Source: Blastococcus sp. TF02-09
Lineage (GTDB): Bacteria; Actinomycetota; Actinomycetes; Mycobacteriales; Geodermatophilaceae
Direction: 5' to 3'
NCBI RefSeq assembly: GCF_003319105.1
Contig: NZ_QOHH01000008.1
Coordinates: forward strand, 166,903-230,902
Length of the DNA stretch: 64,000 nt
Part shown: positions 8,004-17,248 of the stretch, piece after piece
Layout of the letters: every line of letters begins with the position of its first letter
How positions within the stretch are numbered: position 1 is the first letter of the stretch
Made by a program: the position numbers and the translations under genes
The notes under the pieces: model-generated
The model's input: the letters and a program-made list of their open reading frames with translations, nothing else
Database searches by the model: none
What the model was told of the DNA's origin: nothing

Positions 8004-8668
8004 CCCGGCCGCGGCCGGCTCCCGGAGGCGGCCGGCGGCTGCGCGTCGCACCCGAGCGGCTGGGCAGGTGGCTCGACGGCGTGGCGGAGCGGCACGGTGC
8101 GTTCGCCGACGTCGTCGCCGACGACGACGGCACGGTCCGGCTCACCTGCACGGACACCACGACGATCGTCCTGCGCGCGCCGTTCGGCTGGACGCCGGAG
8201 CAGCCGGTGCTCGCCGGGTTCACCGAGGCCGCCCGCGCCGAGCGCACGGCGGCGGTGCTCCTGGTGCGCCGGGGCCGGTGGGCGGTCGGCGTGTGCACGG
8301 GGGAGCGGCTGGTGGCCTCCAAGGTCGACGCGCGCCAGGTCCAGGGGCGCACGGCGGCCGGCGGCTGGTCGCAGCAGCGGTTCGCCCGCCGGCGCGGCCA
8401 CCAGACCGACGCCGTCGTCACCTCGGCCGCCGACACCGCGGCGCGCGTGCTGCTGCCGCACCTGGCCGACGTCGTCGCGCTGTTCACCGGCGGCGACCGG
8501 GGGCTGGTCGACGAGGTGCTGGCCGACCGGAGGCTGACCGGGCTGGCCGCCCTGCGCCGCGAGCCGTCCCTGGAGGTCGGCGAGCCCACCAAGGCGGTGC
8601 TCCTGGAGACGCCGGGGCAGCTGCGGGCCGTCGAGGTGACCATCGTGGAGCCCGGCGACCGCGCCTGA
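8000..8668 (+). CDS. acVLRF1-type peptidyl-tRNA hydrolase / release factor
   Basis: A 222-residue protein matching the actinobacterial Vms1-like release factor 1 family (eRF1-fold peptidyl-tRNA hydrolase). The diagnostic loop GGWSQQRFARRR (121-132) is present, with the Gln that takes the place of the eRF1 GGQ Gln. Members are thought to release nascent chains from stalled or split ribosomes, as Vms1/ANKZF1 does in eukaryotes; the bacterial role is less studied. It starts by a GTGA overlap with the peptidase gene, so peptide release, peptide trimming and export share one transcript. A strong terminator follows at 8690. Confidence 0.8.
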   Translation: MTRPRPAPGGGRRLRVAPERLGRWLDGVAERHGAFADVVADDDGTVRLTCTDTTTIVLRAPFGWTPEQPVLAGFTEAARAERTAAVLLVRRGRWAVGVCTGERLVASKVDARQVQGRTAAGGWSQQRFARRRGHQTDAVVTSAADTAARVLLPHLADVVALFTGGDRGLVDEVLADRRLTGLAALRREPSLEVGEPTKAVLLETPGQLRAVEVTIVEPGDRA

Positions 8669-8689
8669 CCGGCTTCGCCCGAATGGCCG

Positions 8690-8735
8690 AAAAGTGTCAG
8701 CCGTCACTTCCTGGACGTGGCGGCCGACACTTTTT
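8690..8735 (+). terminator. Rho-independent terminator of the MFS-peptidase-acVLRF1 operon
   Basis: Arms AAAAGTGTCAGCCG (8690-8703) and its near-perfect complement (8721-8734, one mismatch) are followed by a T run. This is the clearest intrinsic terminator in the window. Confidence 0.85.
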
Positions 8736-8863
8736 CTCATTCCAGTGAGCAGCGTCTCACAAATGTCCGGGAGTCATCCGCGCCATTCGGCGTTATCACT
8801 AAAGCACCACCCCGATGTGGCCGATGAACACCGCGACCACGGACCACTCGTCAGGAGACAGTC

Positions 8864-9043
8864 ATGGGAACGCACACCGCTCACAGGCCCAGCACGCTCG
8901 GCAACATCCCGATGAGCTTCGCTCCGATGCTCTTCGCGGACCCGTCCTACCTCGAGGCCGACCGCGCCCCAATCGGCGCCTCGCAGGGCGACGGCGTGCG
9001 CTTCATCGCCCGCCTGGGACGCATCCTCCGCGCCCACAGCTGA
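8864..9043 (+). CDS. Isolated 59-residue protein of unknown function
   Basis: The ATG at 8864 has an AGGAG site seven bases upstream and the frame shows the strong third-position GC bias of real genes here. The product (begins MGTHTAHRPSTLGN, ends FIARLGRILRAHS) has a short hydrophobic centre (MSFAPMLFADPSYL) and a basic amphipathic C-terminal helix. No family recognised; no cleavable signal peptide. It has its own transcription unit, bounded by the terminator at 8690 and a hairpin at 9080. A small membrane-associated peptide or a precursor peptide are both possible; neither can be proven. Confidence 0.6.
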   Translation: MGTHTAHRPSTLGNIPMSFAPMLFADPSYLEADRAPIGASQGDGVRFIARLGRILRAHS

Positions 9044-9079
9044 GCCATTTCGCCCTCGTCGACCGAGGGCCGCGATGAC

Positions 9080-9116
9080 GACGCGAGAACTGCCCCGGGA
9101 AGGCAGCTCTCGCGTC
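9080..9116 (+). terminator. Hairpin after the 59-residue gene
   Basis: Fifteen-base arms (9080-9094 and 9102-9116) with one mismatch and a CCGGGAA loop lie 37 bases after the stop of the small gene. There is no long T run, so termination may be less efficient than at 8690. Confidence 0.6.
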
Positions 9117-9184
9117 GCTGTCGTTCTAGGGCCGGCAGGAAGTCCCTCGACCATCCGCCGCGGTCGGCGTAACGTCCTCCGACC

Positions 9185-11287
9185 GTGTCTCCTCTCGCCC
9201 CGTCCGAGACCGATTCCCCTCCCGATCCCGTCCTCGCCGCCGAGCGCGACCACCTGGCCCGCGCGCTGGACTGCCTCTCCGAGATGCGGGCCGCCGCCAC
9301 CGCGGTGACCGATGCCGGCGTGGACGCCTGGGCGTCCGAGCGCCTCGGCGCCGCCCGCGCCGCCCGGCTGCGAGCCCTCGCCGCCGACCCCGGCGTGCCC
9401 CCGTTCTTCGGGCGGACCGACAGCGGCGGCCCGGCGCCCGAGACCTTCCACATCGGCCGCCGGCACGTGCGCGACGACGCCGGCGACCCGGTCGTCATCG
9501 ACTGGCGCGCCCCGATGAGCCGGCCGTTCTACCAGGCCACCGCCGCCGACCCCCAGGGCCTGGCGCGGCGGCGCCGGTTCGGCTTCGCCGGCGGTGAGCT
9601 CACCGGCTACGAGGACGAAATCTTGGTGGCCGACCACGGTGTGGCCCCGCTGCAGGGCCCCGCCGCGAGCTCGCGAGCGGAGGGGGGCAGTGGGGTCCTT
9701 CTGCTCCGTGCGGAGATCGAGCGCCCGCGCAGCGGGCCGATGCGCGACATCGTCGCCACCATCCAGCCCGACCAGGACGACATCGTCCGCGCGCCGCTCG
9801 GCGAGTCCATCTGCGTGCAGGGCGCCCCGGGCACCGGCAAGACCGCCGTCGGCCTGCACCGCGCCGCCTACCTGCTCTACACGCACGGCGGCCAGCTGGC
9901 GCGCACCGGCGTCCTCGTCGTGGGGCCCAACCGCGCCTTCCTGCGGTACATCGAGCAGGTGCTGCCCACGCTCGGCGAGGTCGACGTCGTCCAGTCCACG
10001 GTCGCCGACCTGACCGGACGGGTGCCGGTGCGCGGGACGGACACGCCCGCCGCCGCCGTCCTCAAGGGCGACGTCCGGATGGCCGAGGTGCTCCGGCGGG
10101 CGCTGTAGGGCGAGATCCGCAAGCCGGCCGACGACGTGATGGTGCCGCTGGCCGGACGCCGCTACCGCGTCCCCGTCGAGCGGCTCAAGCGCTACGTCGA
10201 CGACCTGCGCCGCCGCGCCCGGGGCGACGACGACCAGCAGCTCCTCCACTACGCCGCCGGGCGGGAGCGGCTGGCGATGCTGCTGGCCGGGGACGCCCGC
10301 CGGCAGAAGGAGGCCGCGGGCGGCAGCCCCACCGACGCCGAGACGCGCCGGGCGGCCCGCAGCCCGGAAGTCCGCGCCTTCTGCGATCAGACGTGGCCGG
10401 CCCGTGACGCCGCGGGCCTGGTCGCCGCCCTCTTCACCGACGCCGCGCTCCTCGCCCGTGCGGCGCGCGGTGTGCTGGACGACGCCGAGCAGGCCCTGCT
10501 GCATTGGTCGGCACCGCCCCGGTCGGTCCGCTCGGCGCGCTGGTCGGAGGCCGACGCCGTGCTCGTCGACGAGGCGGCCGGGTTGCTCGAGCGGACGCAG
10601 GGGTTCGGGCACGTCGTCGTCGACGAGGCGCAGGACCTCTCCCCGATGCAGTGCCGCGCCGTCGCCCGGCGGCTCGCCGCCGGGTCGCTGACCGTGCTCG
10701 GTGACCTGGCCCAGGCGACCAGCCCGTGGTCCTCGGCCGACTGGCGGCAGACCCTGGCCGGGCTGGGCCGGCCCGACACCGTCGTCCGGCCGCTGACCCG
10801 CGGGTACCGGGTGCCGGCCGAGGTGCTCGACTACGCCAACCGGCTGTTGCCGGTCATCGCGCCGGGGCTGCCCGCCGCGACCGCCGTCCGCGGCGAGCCG
10901 GGGTCGCTGCGGATCCGGCCGATCACCGACCTGGCCGGACCGCTGGCCGCGGTGGTGGGGGAGCTGGCCGCGGAGCCCGGCTCCGTCGGGGTGGTGTGCG
11001 CCGACGACGTCGTGGGGCAGGTGGTCGAGCTGCTGGCGGCCGCGGGCATCCCGGCCGCCGCGCTCGTCGACGACGGCGAGCCCCCGGCGCGGGTGGCGGT
11101 CGTGCCGGCGACCCTCGCCAAGGGCCTGGAGTTCGACGCGGTCGTGGTGGCCGACCCGGCGGCGATCGTGGCCGCCGAACCGCGCGGGCTGCACCGCCTC
11201 TATGTCGTGCTCACCCGGGCGGTGAGCACGCTGGTGGTGCTGCACCGCGACGACCTGCCGCCGCAGCTGGCCGCCGTCCCGGGCTGA
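9185..11287 (+). pseudogene. HelD-like RNA polymerase-associated helicase broken by an in-frame stop
   Basis: One continuous frame of about 700 codons encodes a HelD/UvrD-like superfamily 1 ATPase, except that codon 308 is TAG (10106-10108). Before it come an N-terminal coiled region, the HIGRRHVRDDAGDPVVIDWRA segment and Walker A GAPGTGKTAVG (about 213). After it the same frame resumes with GEIRKPADD, then Walker B VVVDEAQDLSP (about 478), GDLAQATSP and LYVVLTRAV. Relatives have Trp in the interrupted RRAL(W)GEIRKP motif, so TGG to TAG is the likely change. HelD proteins release stalled RNA polymerase and some give rifampicin tolerance. A sequencing error, readthrough, or restart at GTG 10136 are alternatives. 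Confidence 0.8.
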
Positions 11288-11294
11288 TCCGGCC

Positions 11295-12245
11295 TCAGTC
11301 CCGGGCGCCCGCCCGGCGGCGCTCCAGGAGTTCGTCCAGCGAGCCGGTGAGCAGCCACCCCGCGAGCACCACGAGGTGCAGCAGGAACAGCCAGAAGCCG
11401 ATCGCCACGACGCCACCGACCACCTCCAGCCCGCCGAACGGGGCCCCGAGGTCCAGCGGCAGCGTCAGGAAGAGCACGAACCCCTGCAGGAAGCCCGAGA
11501 CGCAGGCGGCGGTGAACAGGGCGCCGCAGACCAGCGCGGGCCACCGCACCCGGCCACCGCCGACGACCCGGAAGCCCCAGGCCAGGGGCAGCGCCAGGGC
11601 GGCCAGGCAGGCGTAGAAGCCCACCGCGACCCGGCCGATCGTCGCCCAGGCGCCGCCGTCGTCGGCGAGGCCGGCCATCGCGCCCGCGGCCAGCAGCAGG
11701 GGGTAGAGCAGGAAGGGTGAGACGAGCAGCAGCGGCAGGGCGGCCAGCCGGCCCCGCCAGGCGGTCATCCCCTCCTCGCGGGCGCTGAAGCGCAGCAGTG
11801 CCCGGCGCAGGCCCTCGCCATACAGCGACATGGGCAGCAGCGCGAGCAGCATGTCCAGCGGGCCCAGCCCCACGCCGGCCTCGACCAGCCGGTCGAGAGC
11901 GTCGGGCGCGCCGAGCTCCGACGGCAGCAGCTGGGCCACCCGGTCGCCGAGCTCGCGCACGCGGTCCGCGGAGGTGAGCCGGGCGGTGAGCGAGAAGGCC
12001 AGCACCAGCAGGGGCACCACCGCGATGCCCGCGTAGAAGGTCAGCCCGGCGGCGATCAGCGCGAGGTCGCGGCCCCGCAGCCGTCGCCGCGCGCCGGAGA
12101 GGAGGGCCCGCGCCCAGGAGCGCAGCGGACGTGCGCTCAGCGGGGCCTCCGGGTCATCAGTTGTCGGCGTCGGTGCCGGGCTCCTGGCAGCTGGCGTCGT
12201 GGGGGTTGCTGGCTTCCTCGGACGTCGAGTCGCAGTTGGTCTCAC
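11295..12245 (-). CDS. YihY/BrkB-family membrane protein
   Basis: About 316 residues with six or so hydrophobic segments and the BrkB-family opening LIAAGLTFYAGIAVVPLLVL, which places it in the YihY/virulence factor BrkB family (putative transporter; the old RNase BN assignment is wrong). The first 50 residues are low-complexity Pro/Thr/Ala/Arg. The only available start, GTG 12245, overlaps the lipoprotein gene by 89 bases, so the true N-terminus is uncertain. It converges on the HelD gene with a 7-base gap. Confidence 0.8.
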   Translation of the reverse strand: MRPTATRRPRKPATPTTPAARSPAPTPTTDDPEAPLSARPLRSWARALLSGARRRLRGRDLALIAAGLTFYAGIAVVPLLVLAFSLTARLTSADRVRELGDRVAQLLPSELGAPDALDRLVEAGVGLGPLDMLLALLPMSLYGEGLRRALLRFSAREEGMTAWRGRLAALPLLLVSPFLLYPLLLAAGAMAGLADDGGAWATIGRVAVGFYACLAALALPLAWGFRVVGGGRVRWPALVCGALFTAACVSGFLQGFVLFLTLPLDLGAPFGGLEVVGGVVAIGFWLFLLHLVVLAGWLLTGSLDELLERRRAGARD

Positions 12246-12327
12246 CGCGCTGGAGATCGGTGTTGTCGCCGCAGGCGACGAGCGATCCTGCCACGACCAG
12301 GAGCAGGAGGGGGCGGCGAAGGTCCAT
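12157..12327 (-). CDS. Small lipoprotein
   Basis: Fifty-six residues from ATG 12327: a classic lipoprotein signal (MDLRRPLLLLVVAGSLVAC) with the lipobox Cys at 19, then a short polar tail with three more Cys/acidic positions (ETNCDSTSEE, HDASCQEP). The mature part of 38 residues is unstructured in appearance; two Cys could form a disulfide outside the membrane. It precedes and overlaps the BrkB gene on the same strand. No family recognised. Confidence 0.65.
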   Translation of the reverse strand: MDLRRPLLLLVVAGSLVACGDNTDLQRGETNCDSTSEEASNPHDASCQEPGTDADN

Positions 12328-12608
12328 GACTCCGTAGTGGTCCCCGGGGCGCCATGCGAAACCGATTCGGGCGTGGCGGCCGGGGTCGGACGCGCGTGGC
12401 GCGCGCGACAAGCCGGACGAGTTCGTCACAGTGGTAGCGGGCTGACCTGCACCGTTACCCGGCCACCTCCGGGCCAAACCACAAACTTGTGATTCACCCA
12501 TTGTCACGGCTCGATAACAGGCTTACGGTCAGTGCGCCCGCCGAGGCGTTCAGTCACCAAACGGGCGTCAGATCGCCGCTGTACCGAAGAAACGGAGAGC
12601 CGCCGCTC

Positions 12609-13664
12609 ATGGCGTCCCGCCTGCAGCCCTTCCCCGGCCGCACCGCCCGTCGCGCCGCCCTCGCCCTCGTCGGAGCCGTCGGCGTCCTGCTGGCCGCGAC
12701 GCCCGCCTCCGCCGCCCCGGCCACGCCGGGCACGGCCGCCGAGGCCGCCGAGCTCGTCGCCGCCCGCGGGCACGACCTCGAGGCCCTGTCCGAGAAGTTC
12801 AACGAGGCGCGCGAGACGCTCACGGCGCAGCAGGCCGCGGCTCAGGCGGCGCAGGTCGAGCTCGACCGGGCCGCGGCGGTGCTGGCACAGGCGCAGGAGA
12901 CCGTCCGGGGCGTGGCCCGCACCGCCTACACCGGCGAGGGGCTCAACTCCTTCCAGGCGCTGATGATCAGTGGCTCGGCCGACGAGTTCGTCAACCGGAT
13001 GTCCACGCTGCAGATGGTCGCCGGGCACCAGAACGAGCTGCTCGGCCTCGCCGCCGACGCGAACACCGCCGCGGTGGCCGCGCAGCAGCAGGTCCAGGAG
13101 TCGGTCGCCGAGGCCCAGCGCCAGTACGACGCCCTCCTCGGTCAGCAGGCCGACCTGGAGCGGGAGATCGCCGAGTACAAGGCGGTCCACGACCGGCTCA
13201 GCGACGAGGAGAAGCAGGCCGTGGCCGCCGCGGGGCACACCACGCGAGCCAGCCGCGCCGAGCGCACCGAGCCGCTGGCCGCGGCCTCGGCTCCCGTCGT
13301 CGCCAACAGCGGTGCCGCCCAGGTCGCCATCGACACGGCCATGGCCCAGCGCGGCAAGCCCTACGTCTGGGCCGCGGGCGGTCCCCGCGCGTTCGACTGC
13401 TCGGGCCTCACCCAGTACGCCTTCGCGGCGGCGGGCATCAGCCTCCCGCACTCCAGCCGCATGCAGTCCCAGATGGGCCGCTCGGTCTCCCGCAGCGAGC
13501 TGCAGCCCGGCGATCTGGTGTTCTTCTACAGCCCGGTCAGCCACGTGGGCATCTACATCGGTGGCAACCAGATGGTCCACGCCCCAACGTCGGGCGACGT
13601 CGTGAAGGTCGCGTCGATCGACGTCATGGGCGGCTACGCCGGCGCCCGCCGGCTCGCGGCCTGA
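12609..13664 (+). CDS. NlpC/P60 peptidoglycan hydrolase, RipA-like
   Basis: A 351-residue secreted protein. The ATG at 12609 starts a signal peptide ([22 protein letters not shown]). Residues about 40-220 form a long Ala/Gln/Glu coiled coil as in PcsB/RipA proteins; a linker leads to a C-terminal NlpC/P60 domain with Cys264 in FDCSGLTQY, His312 in SHVGIYIG and a third polar residue in HAPTSGD. These enzymes cut D-Glu to diaminopimelate bonds in wall peptides, usually for daughter-cell separation. A GGAG lies about 14 bases before the ATG. The last 31 bases overlap a minus-strand gene. Confidence 0.88.
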   Translation: MASRLQPFPGRTARRAALALVGAVGVLLAATPASAAPATPGTAAEAAELVAARGHDLEALSEKFNEARETLTAQQAAAQAAQVELDRAAAVLAQAQETVRGVARTAYTGEGLNSFQALMISGSADEFVNRMSTLQMVAGHQNELLGLAADANTAAVAAQQQVQESVAEAQRQYDALLGQQADLEREIAEYKAVHDRLSDEEKQAVAAAGHTTRASRAERTEPLAAASAPVVANSGAAQVAIDTAMAQRGKPYVWAAGGPRAFDCSGLTQYAFAAAGISLPHSSRMQSQMGRSVSRSELQPGDLVFFYSPVSHVGIYIGGNQMVHAPTSGDVVKVASIDVMGGYAGARRLAA

Positions 13665-14056
13665 TCGACCCGCTGCAGCAGCCCCCACACGAACGTCGCC
13701 CGGACCCCTCCGGGGAGCTCGACCTGCCGCCGGGTGACGACCCCGGGGTCGATGCTGCGGGCTCCCGGCACGGCGACGACGTCGTCGAGCACGTGCTCCC
13801 ACACCAGCAGCTGCCCGGGGGCGGCCGGCGGCACCGGGGACCCCGGCGCGCGGGCCAGGTGCTCGTCCAGCACCGAGCCACCGGGGCCGCTCACCACCTC
13901 CCAGAAGAGGTGCGGCCACAGCGGCAGCGGCCAGCGGCGCACCTGGACGTCGAGGTCGCCGAACCGGCAATCCTCCAGCTCCTCGGGTTCGGCCCCGTCC
14001 GGAGGCTCGCGCCGAGCGTGCGAGGCGTGAGAGGGACGGGGTCCTTCTACTGCCAC
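13634..14056 (-). CDS. Hypothetical protein, 140 residues
   Basis: Frame from GTG 14056 to TAG 13634. The body looks like real folded protein: [60 protein letters not shown] and a beta-rich end [20 protein letters not shown]. No family recognised. It overlaps the 3' end of the NlpC/P60 gene by 31 bases (tail to tail) and the upstream small gene by 10 bases. The first 25 residues (low complexity) may not be translated if a later non-standard start is used. Confidence 0.5.
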   Translation of the reverse strand: MAVEGPRPSHASHARREPPDGAEPEELEDCRFGDLDVQVRRWPLPLWPHLFWEVVSGPGGSVLDEHLARAPGSPVPPAAPGQLLVWEHVLDDVVAVPGARSIDPGVVTRRQVELPGGVRATFVWGLLQRVDQAASRRAPA

Positions 14057-14190
14057 CGGGTGTGGGCGGCGTGCGCCTCGGCCCGCGTGGCGCCCAGCCG
14101 GGGCAGCGCCTCGGCGACCAGGTCGGGGCGGACGTCGGCCATCCGGCGCAGCAGGACCAGGCAGAACTCCCGCCGCGCCAGACCCCGCAC
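14047..14190 (-). CDS. Hypothetical 47-residue protein
   Basis: A short frame from GTG 14190 encodes a helical basic peptide ([20 protein letters not shown], then [20 protein letters not shown]). Codon third positions are strongly GC as in neighbouring genes. It overlaps the start of the next minus-strand gene by 10 bases, so the two could be one unit. There is no strong ribosome binding site and no family is recognised. Confidence 0.4.
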   Translation of the reverse strand: MRGLARREFCLVLLRRMADVRPDLVAEALPRLGATRAEAHAAHTRWQ

Positions 14191-14287
14191 GGCCGCGACC
14201 CTGCCACCATGGCCTCGCCCGGTGGGTACGGGATCTCACACCGTGGACGGGCCCGCCTCGGTCGAGGGCTCGGGCAGGATCGGGGAC

Positions 14288-14614
14288 GTGACCCCCCGCA
14301 CCGTCGCCAGCGCGTTCCGTGTCGCCGCCATCGCCGAGGCCTTCTCCTGGGTCGGCCTGCTCATCGGGATGTTCGTCAAGTACGTGCCCGAGACCAGCGA
14401 GATCGGGGTGAAGATCTTCGGGCCGATCCATGGCGGCATCTTTCTCGCCTACGTGCTGATCACGTTGCTGGCCGCGCGGGTGCTGCGCTGGTCGCCGGGC
14501 ACCACCGTGCTCGCGCTGGCCGCCTCCATCCCCCCGCTGGTGACGGTCTGGTTCGAGCGGTGGGCCACCCGCACCGGCCGCCTCCCGGCGCGGGACGTCG
14601 TCCCCACCACCTGA
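14288..14614 (+). CDS. DUF3817 membrane protein
   Basis: A 108-residue protein with three hydrophobic helices ([53 protein letters not shown]) matching the small actinobacterial DUF3817 membrane family. A GTG start is preceded by a GGGGA. The family often sits beside integral membrane or MFS genes, with no established biochemical role. It is followed 33 bases later by the serine hydrolase. Confidence 0.8.
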   Translation: MTPRTVASAFRVAAIAEAFSWVGLLIGMFVKYVPETSEIGVKIFGPIHGGIFLAYVLITLLAARVLRWSPGTTVLALAASIPPLVTVWFERWATRTGRLPARDVVPTT

Positions 14615-14647
14615 CCCGCGCGGCGGCGCGGCGCTACGGTCGCCGGC

Positions 14648-15976
14648 ATGCCCGAACCCGTGCTGCCCGCCACCGCCCGCACGCTGCTCGCCCGCGCGGC
14701 GCGCACCCAGCGGGACGGCCGGGCGCCCAGCCTGGTCGTGGGCGCGGTGCGCGACGGCGGGCTCGTGTGGTCGGCCGGGCGCGGTGAGGTGGCCGAGCCG
14801 CACACCGACGTCCAGTACCGGCTGGGGTCGATCAGCAAGGCGGTCACCGCCGTGCTGGTTCTGCGGCTGCGCGACGAGGGCCGGCTCTCCCTGGACGACC
14901 CGCTGGAGCGGCATCTGCCCGGCACGCCCCTGGGCGACCGCACCGTGGGGCAGCTGCTCTCGCACCTGGCCGGCGCCTCGGCGGAGAGCCCCGGCGGCTG
15001 GTGGGAGCGCGTGCCCGGCGGCTCGCTGGAGGACCTCGGACTGGGCGACGCCGACGTCGTCCTCGGTGCCGCCCGGCGCTTCCACTACTCCAACCTCGGC
15101 TTCGGCCTGCTGGGCGAGCTCGCGGCGCGGATGCGCGGCACCTCGTGGGACGACGCCGTCCGCGACGAGGTGCTGGCACCGCTCGGGATGACCCGGACGA
15201 CGCCGCGCCCCGTCGCCCCCGCAGCCCAGGGGCGCGCCGTCCACCCGTGGGCCGACGTCGTCCTCGCCGAGCCCGAGCACCACGCGGGCGTGATGGCGGC
15301 CGCGGGGCAGCTCTGGGCGACGCTCACCGACCTGGGGCGCTTCGCCGCCTTCCTGCTCGGCGACACCGCCGACGTCCTCGACGCGGCCACGCTCGAGGAG
15401 ATGACCCAGCCCGCCGGCGTGGACTCCTCCGTCCCCGGCTGGTCGGCGTACGGGCTGGGGCTGCAGGTGATGCGCGTCGACGGGCGGACCCTCGTCGGGC
15501 ACGGCGGCTCGATGCCCGGCTTCCTCGCGGGGGTCTTCGTCGACCGCGAGGAGCAGACCGGCGCCGTCTCGCTGGCCAACGCCACCGCGGGCGTGGAGCC
15601 GGTCGTCTTCGGGGTGCTGGCCGACCTGCGGGCCGCCGAGCCGCGGGTGGTCGAGGCCTGGCGCCCGTCGCCGTCGCCCGTGCCGCTGGACGTGCTCGGC
15701 GTCTGGTTCTGGGGCGTCTCGCCCAGCATCCTGCGGGCGGTGGCCGGCGGGCGACTGCACCTGGGGCCGCTGCCGGGCCGGACCGGGCGGGCGAGCCGGT
15801 TCGAGCAGCGGGACGGGCGCTGGGTGGGGCTGGACGGCTACTACGCCGGCGAGACGCTGCGCATCGCCGCGGACCACCTCGACCTGGGCACCTTCGTCTT
15901 CACCCGCACGCCCTACGACCCCGACGCGCCCGTGCCCGGCGGCGTGGACGAGGCCGGCTGGACGGTCGAGGGGTAG
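14648..15976 (+). CDS. Serine hydrolase, class C beta-lactamase/DD-peptidase family
   Basis: A 442-residue penicillin-binding-protein-like serine hydrolase. The catalytic set is visible: SISK (Ser61, Lys64), the Tyr motif HYSNLGFG (about 147) and the third motif as VGHGGSMPG (about 283) where KTG stands in true beta-lactamases. The C-terminal 110 residues form a second beta-rich domain ([23 protein letters not shown]). No signal peptide, so it is probably a cytoplasmic esterase or peptidase rather than an antibiotic-resistance enzyme. The 3' end overlaps the convergent PPOX pseudogene by 64 bases. Confidence 0.85.
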   Translation: MPEPVLPATARTLLARAARTQRDGRAPSLVVGAVRDGGLVWSAGRGEVAEPHTDVQYRLGSISKAVTAVLVLRLRDEGRLSLDDPLERHLPGTPLGDRTVGQLLSHLAGASAESPGGWWERVPGGSLEDLGLGDADVVLGAARRFHYSNLGFGLLGELAARMRGTSWDDAVRDEVLAPLGMTRTTPRPVAPAAQGRAVHPWADVVLAEPEHHAGVMAAAGQLWATLTDLGRFAAFLLGDTADVLDAATLEEMTQPAGVDSSVPGWSAYGLGLQVMRVDGRTLVGHGGSMPGFLAGVFVDREEQTGAVSLANATAGVEPVVFGVLADLRAAEPRVVEAWRPSPSPVPLDVLGVWFWGVSPSILRAVAGGRLHLGPLPGRTGRASRFEQRDGRWVGLDGYYAGETLRIAADHLDLGTFVFTRTPYDPDAPVPGGVDEAGWTVEG

Positions 15977-16594
15977 AGCCCAGCCGCGTAGGTCGCGTCG
16001 GAGTAGTAGCGCTCCAGCTCCTCGAGCGGCTCGTCCTTGCGCTCCAGCGCGTGCGCGATCCGGGCCCGCGAGGGGACGGCGTCGGGCGCCCAGCTGTCCG
16101 GATCCCAGAGCTGCGAGCGCAGGAACGCCTTGCCGCAGTGGTGGAACACCTGCTCGACCTCGACGACCACGGCCAGCACCGGGCGGTGCCCCTTGACGAC
16201 CATCCGGTCCAGCAGCGCCGGCTCGGTGACCAGGCGCGCCCGGCCGTTGATCCGGAGGGTGTCCGTGCGGCCCGGGCAGCAGGTGGATCAGGCCGACGTG
16301 CGGGTTGGCGAGGATGTTGCGGTACCCGTCGGCCCGGCGGTTGCCGGCCCGCTCGGGCACCGCGATCGTGCGGTCGTCCAGGACGAGGGTGAAGCCGGGT
16401 GGGTCGCCCTTGGGGGAGACGTCGCAGCTGCCGTCGGCGCCGCTGGTCGCGATGAGGCAGAACGGGCTGGCCGCCAGCCACTCGCGGTCGAGGTCGGTGA
16501 GCGCCGTCCGCTCCTTGGCCAGCGCCGCGGGCACGGGGTCCCCGAGCAGCGCGCGCAGCTGCTCCTCGGTGGTGATCTCCTCCACCCCGCGCAT
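15913..16594 (-). pseudogene. PPOX-class FMN flavoprotein, frameshifted
   Basis: The N-terminal part from ATG 16594 ([21 protein letters not shown], then [21 protein letters not shown] and [15 protein letters not shown]) is a pyridoxamine 5'-phosphate oxidase-like split barrel. The conserved continuation ([51 protein letters not shown]) is in another frame. One extra base in the run at 16271-16276 explains the shift. The 3' frame ends at 15913, inside the serine hydrolase gene. Either the gene is newly broken or the base is a sequencing error. Confidence 0.75.
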
Positions 16595-16618
16595 CCTGCC
16601 CCCTTCCGCGGGGTGGGG

Positions 16619-17137
16619 TCAGGGCCTGTCGAAGGCGTCGATCGTGTTCTTGACGACGACGCCGTACGCCAGGTGCGGGACGACGTCGCTGAGCCAGTCC
16701 GTCGCCGACCACGTGCGCGGATCGGTCACGCCGAGCACCGTCATCGGGCCGTTCGCCGCGACCATGACCCCGGCCGTGGTGAGGGCGATGCCCACGGGCT
16801 TGGCCGAGAGGTAGCCGCGGGCGCGGGCCAGCCCGCCGATCGTCCCCACCCCGACGCCGGCCACCAGGCCCAGGAGCGGACCGAGGCCCTGCACCCGGTG
16901 CTGCCGGGTGACGCCGTCGCCGGGGATCGGTACGTGCGCCTTCGCGGCCAGCTGCTCGACCGTGTCCTCGGGCGTCGAGCTGGTGCCGCGCCCCCGGACG
17001 GCCATGTCCAGGTAGGTGACGGCGTTGAGCGCCGTGCTGCCCGCCGCACCGGCGGCCGCGCCGCGCAGTGCCCAGCCCAGCGTGCTGATCCCGCGTTTGC
17101 CCTTGCCGCGCACCCCGAAGGGTGTCCGCTCCACCAT
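16619..17137 (-). CDS. Small membrane protein of unknown function
   Basis: A 172-residue protein from ATG 17137 (a longer start at 17194 lacks support). It has a basic N-terminus, two or three hydrophobic, Gly/Ala-rich segments (LRGAAAGAAGSTALNAVTYL, GLVAGVGVGTIGGLA, GIALTTAGVMVAANGPMTVL) and a C-terminal part with DWLSDVVPHLAYGVVVKNT. Similar proteins occur in many actinobacteria without a known role. A GGGTAC box 17 bases before the ATG resembles a SigB-type -10, but no -35 match is visible. Confidence 0.65.
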   Translation of the reverse strand: MVERTPFGVRGKGKRGISTLGWALRGAAAGAAGSTALNAVTYLDMAVRGRGTSSTPEDTVEQLAAKAHVPIPGDGVTRQHRVQGLGPLLGLVAGVGVGTIGGLARARGYLSAKPVGIALTTAGVMVAANGPMTVLGVTDPRTWSATDWLSDVVPHLAYGVVVKNTIDAFDRP

Positions 17138-17248
17138 GCCGGGGCCAGTACCCGAACGGCGCCCGCCGACCCGCCGCGCCGCCAGTTCCCGCAACCCGCC
17201 CGGGCGGTGCGCTGGCGCTCCGGCGGATCGCCGCGCAGGCTCGGGGGT

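Noticed and set aside
12328..12608. Possible riboswitch before the NlpC/P60 gene
   Set aside because: Such genes are sometimes under c-di-AMP riboswitches, but I could not match the conserved ydaO-type blocks. A covariance-model search would be decisive.
13634..16594. Single minus-strand frame of nearly 1,000 codons
   Set aside because: It runs antisense to the serine hydrolase and DUF3817 genes. Only its first part (PPOX) and last part (140-residue protein) look like protein; the middle is shadow sequence.
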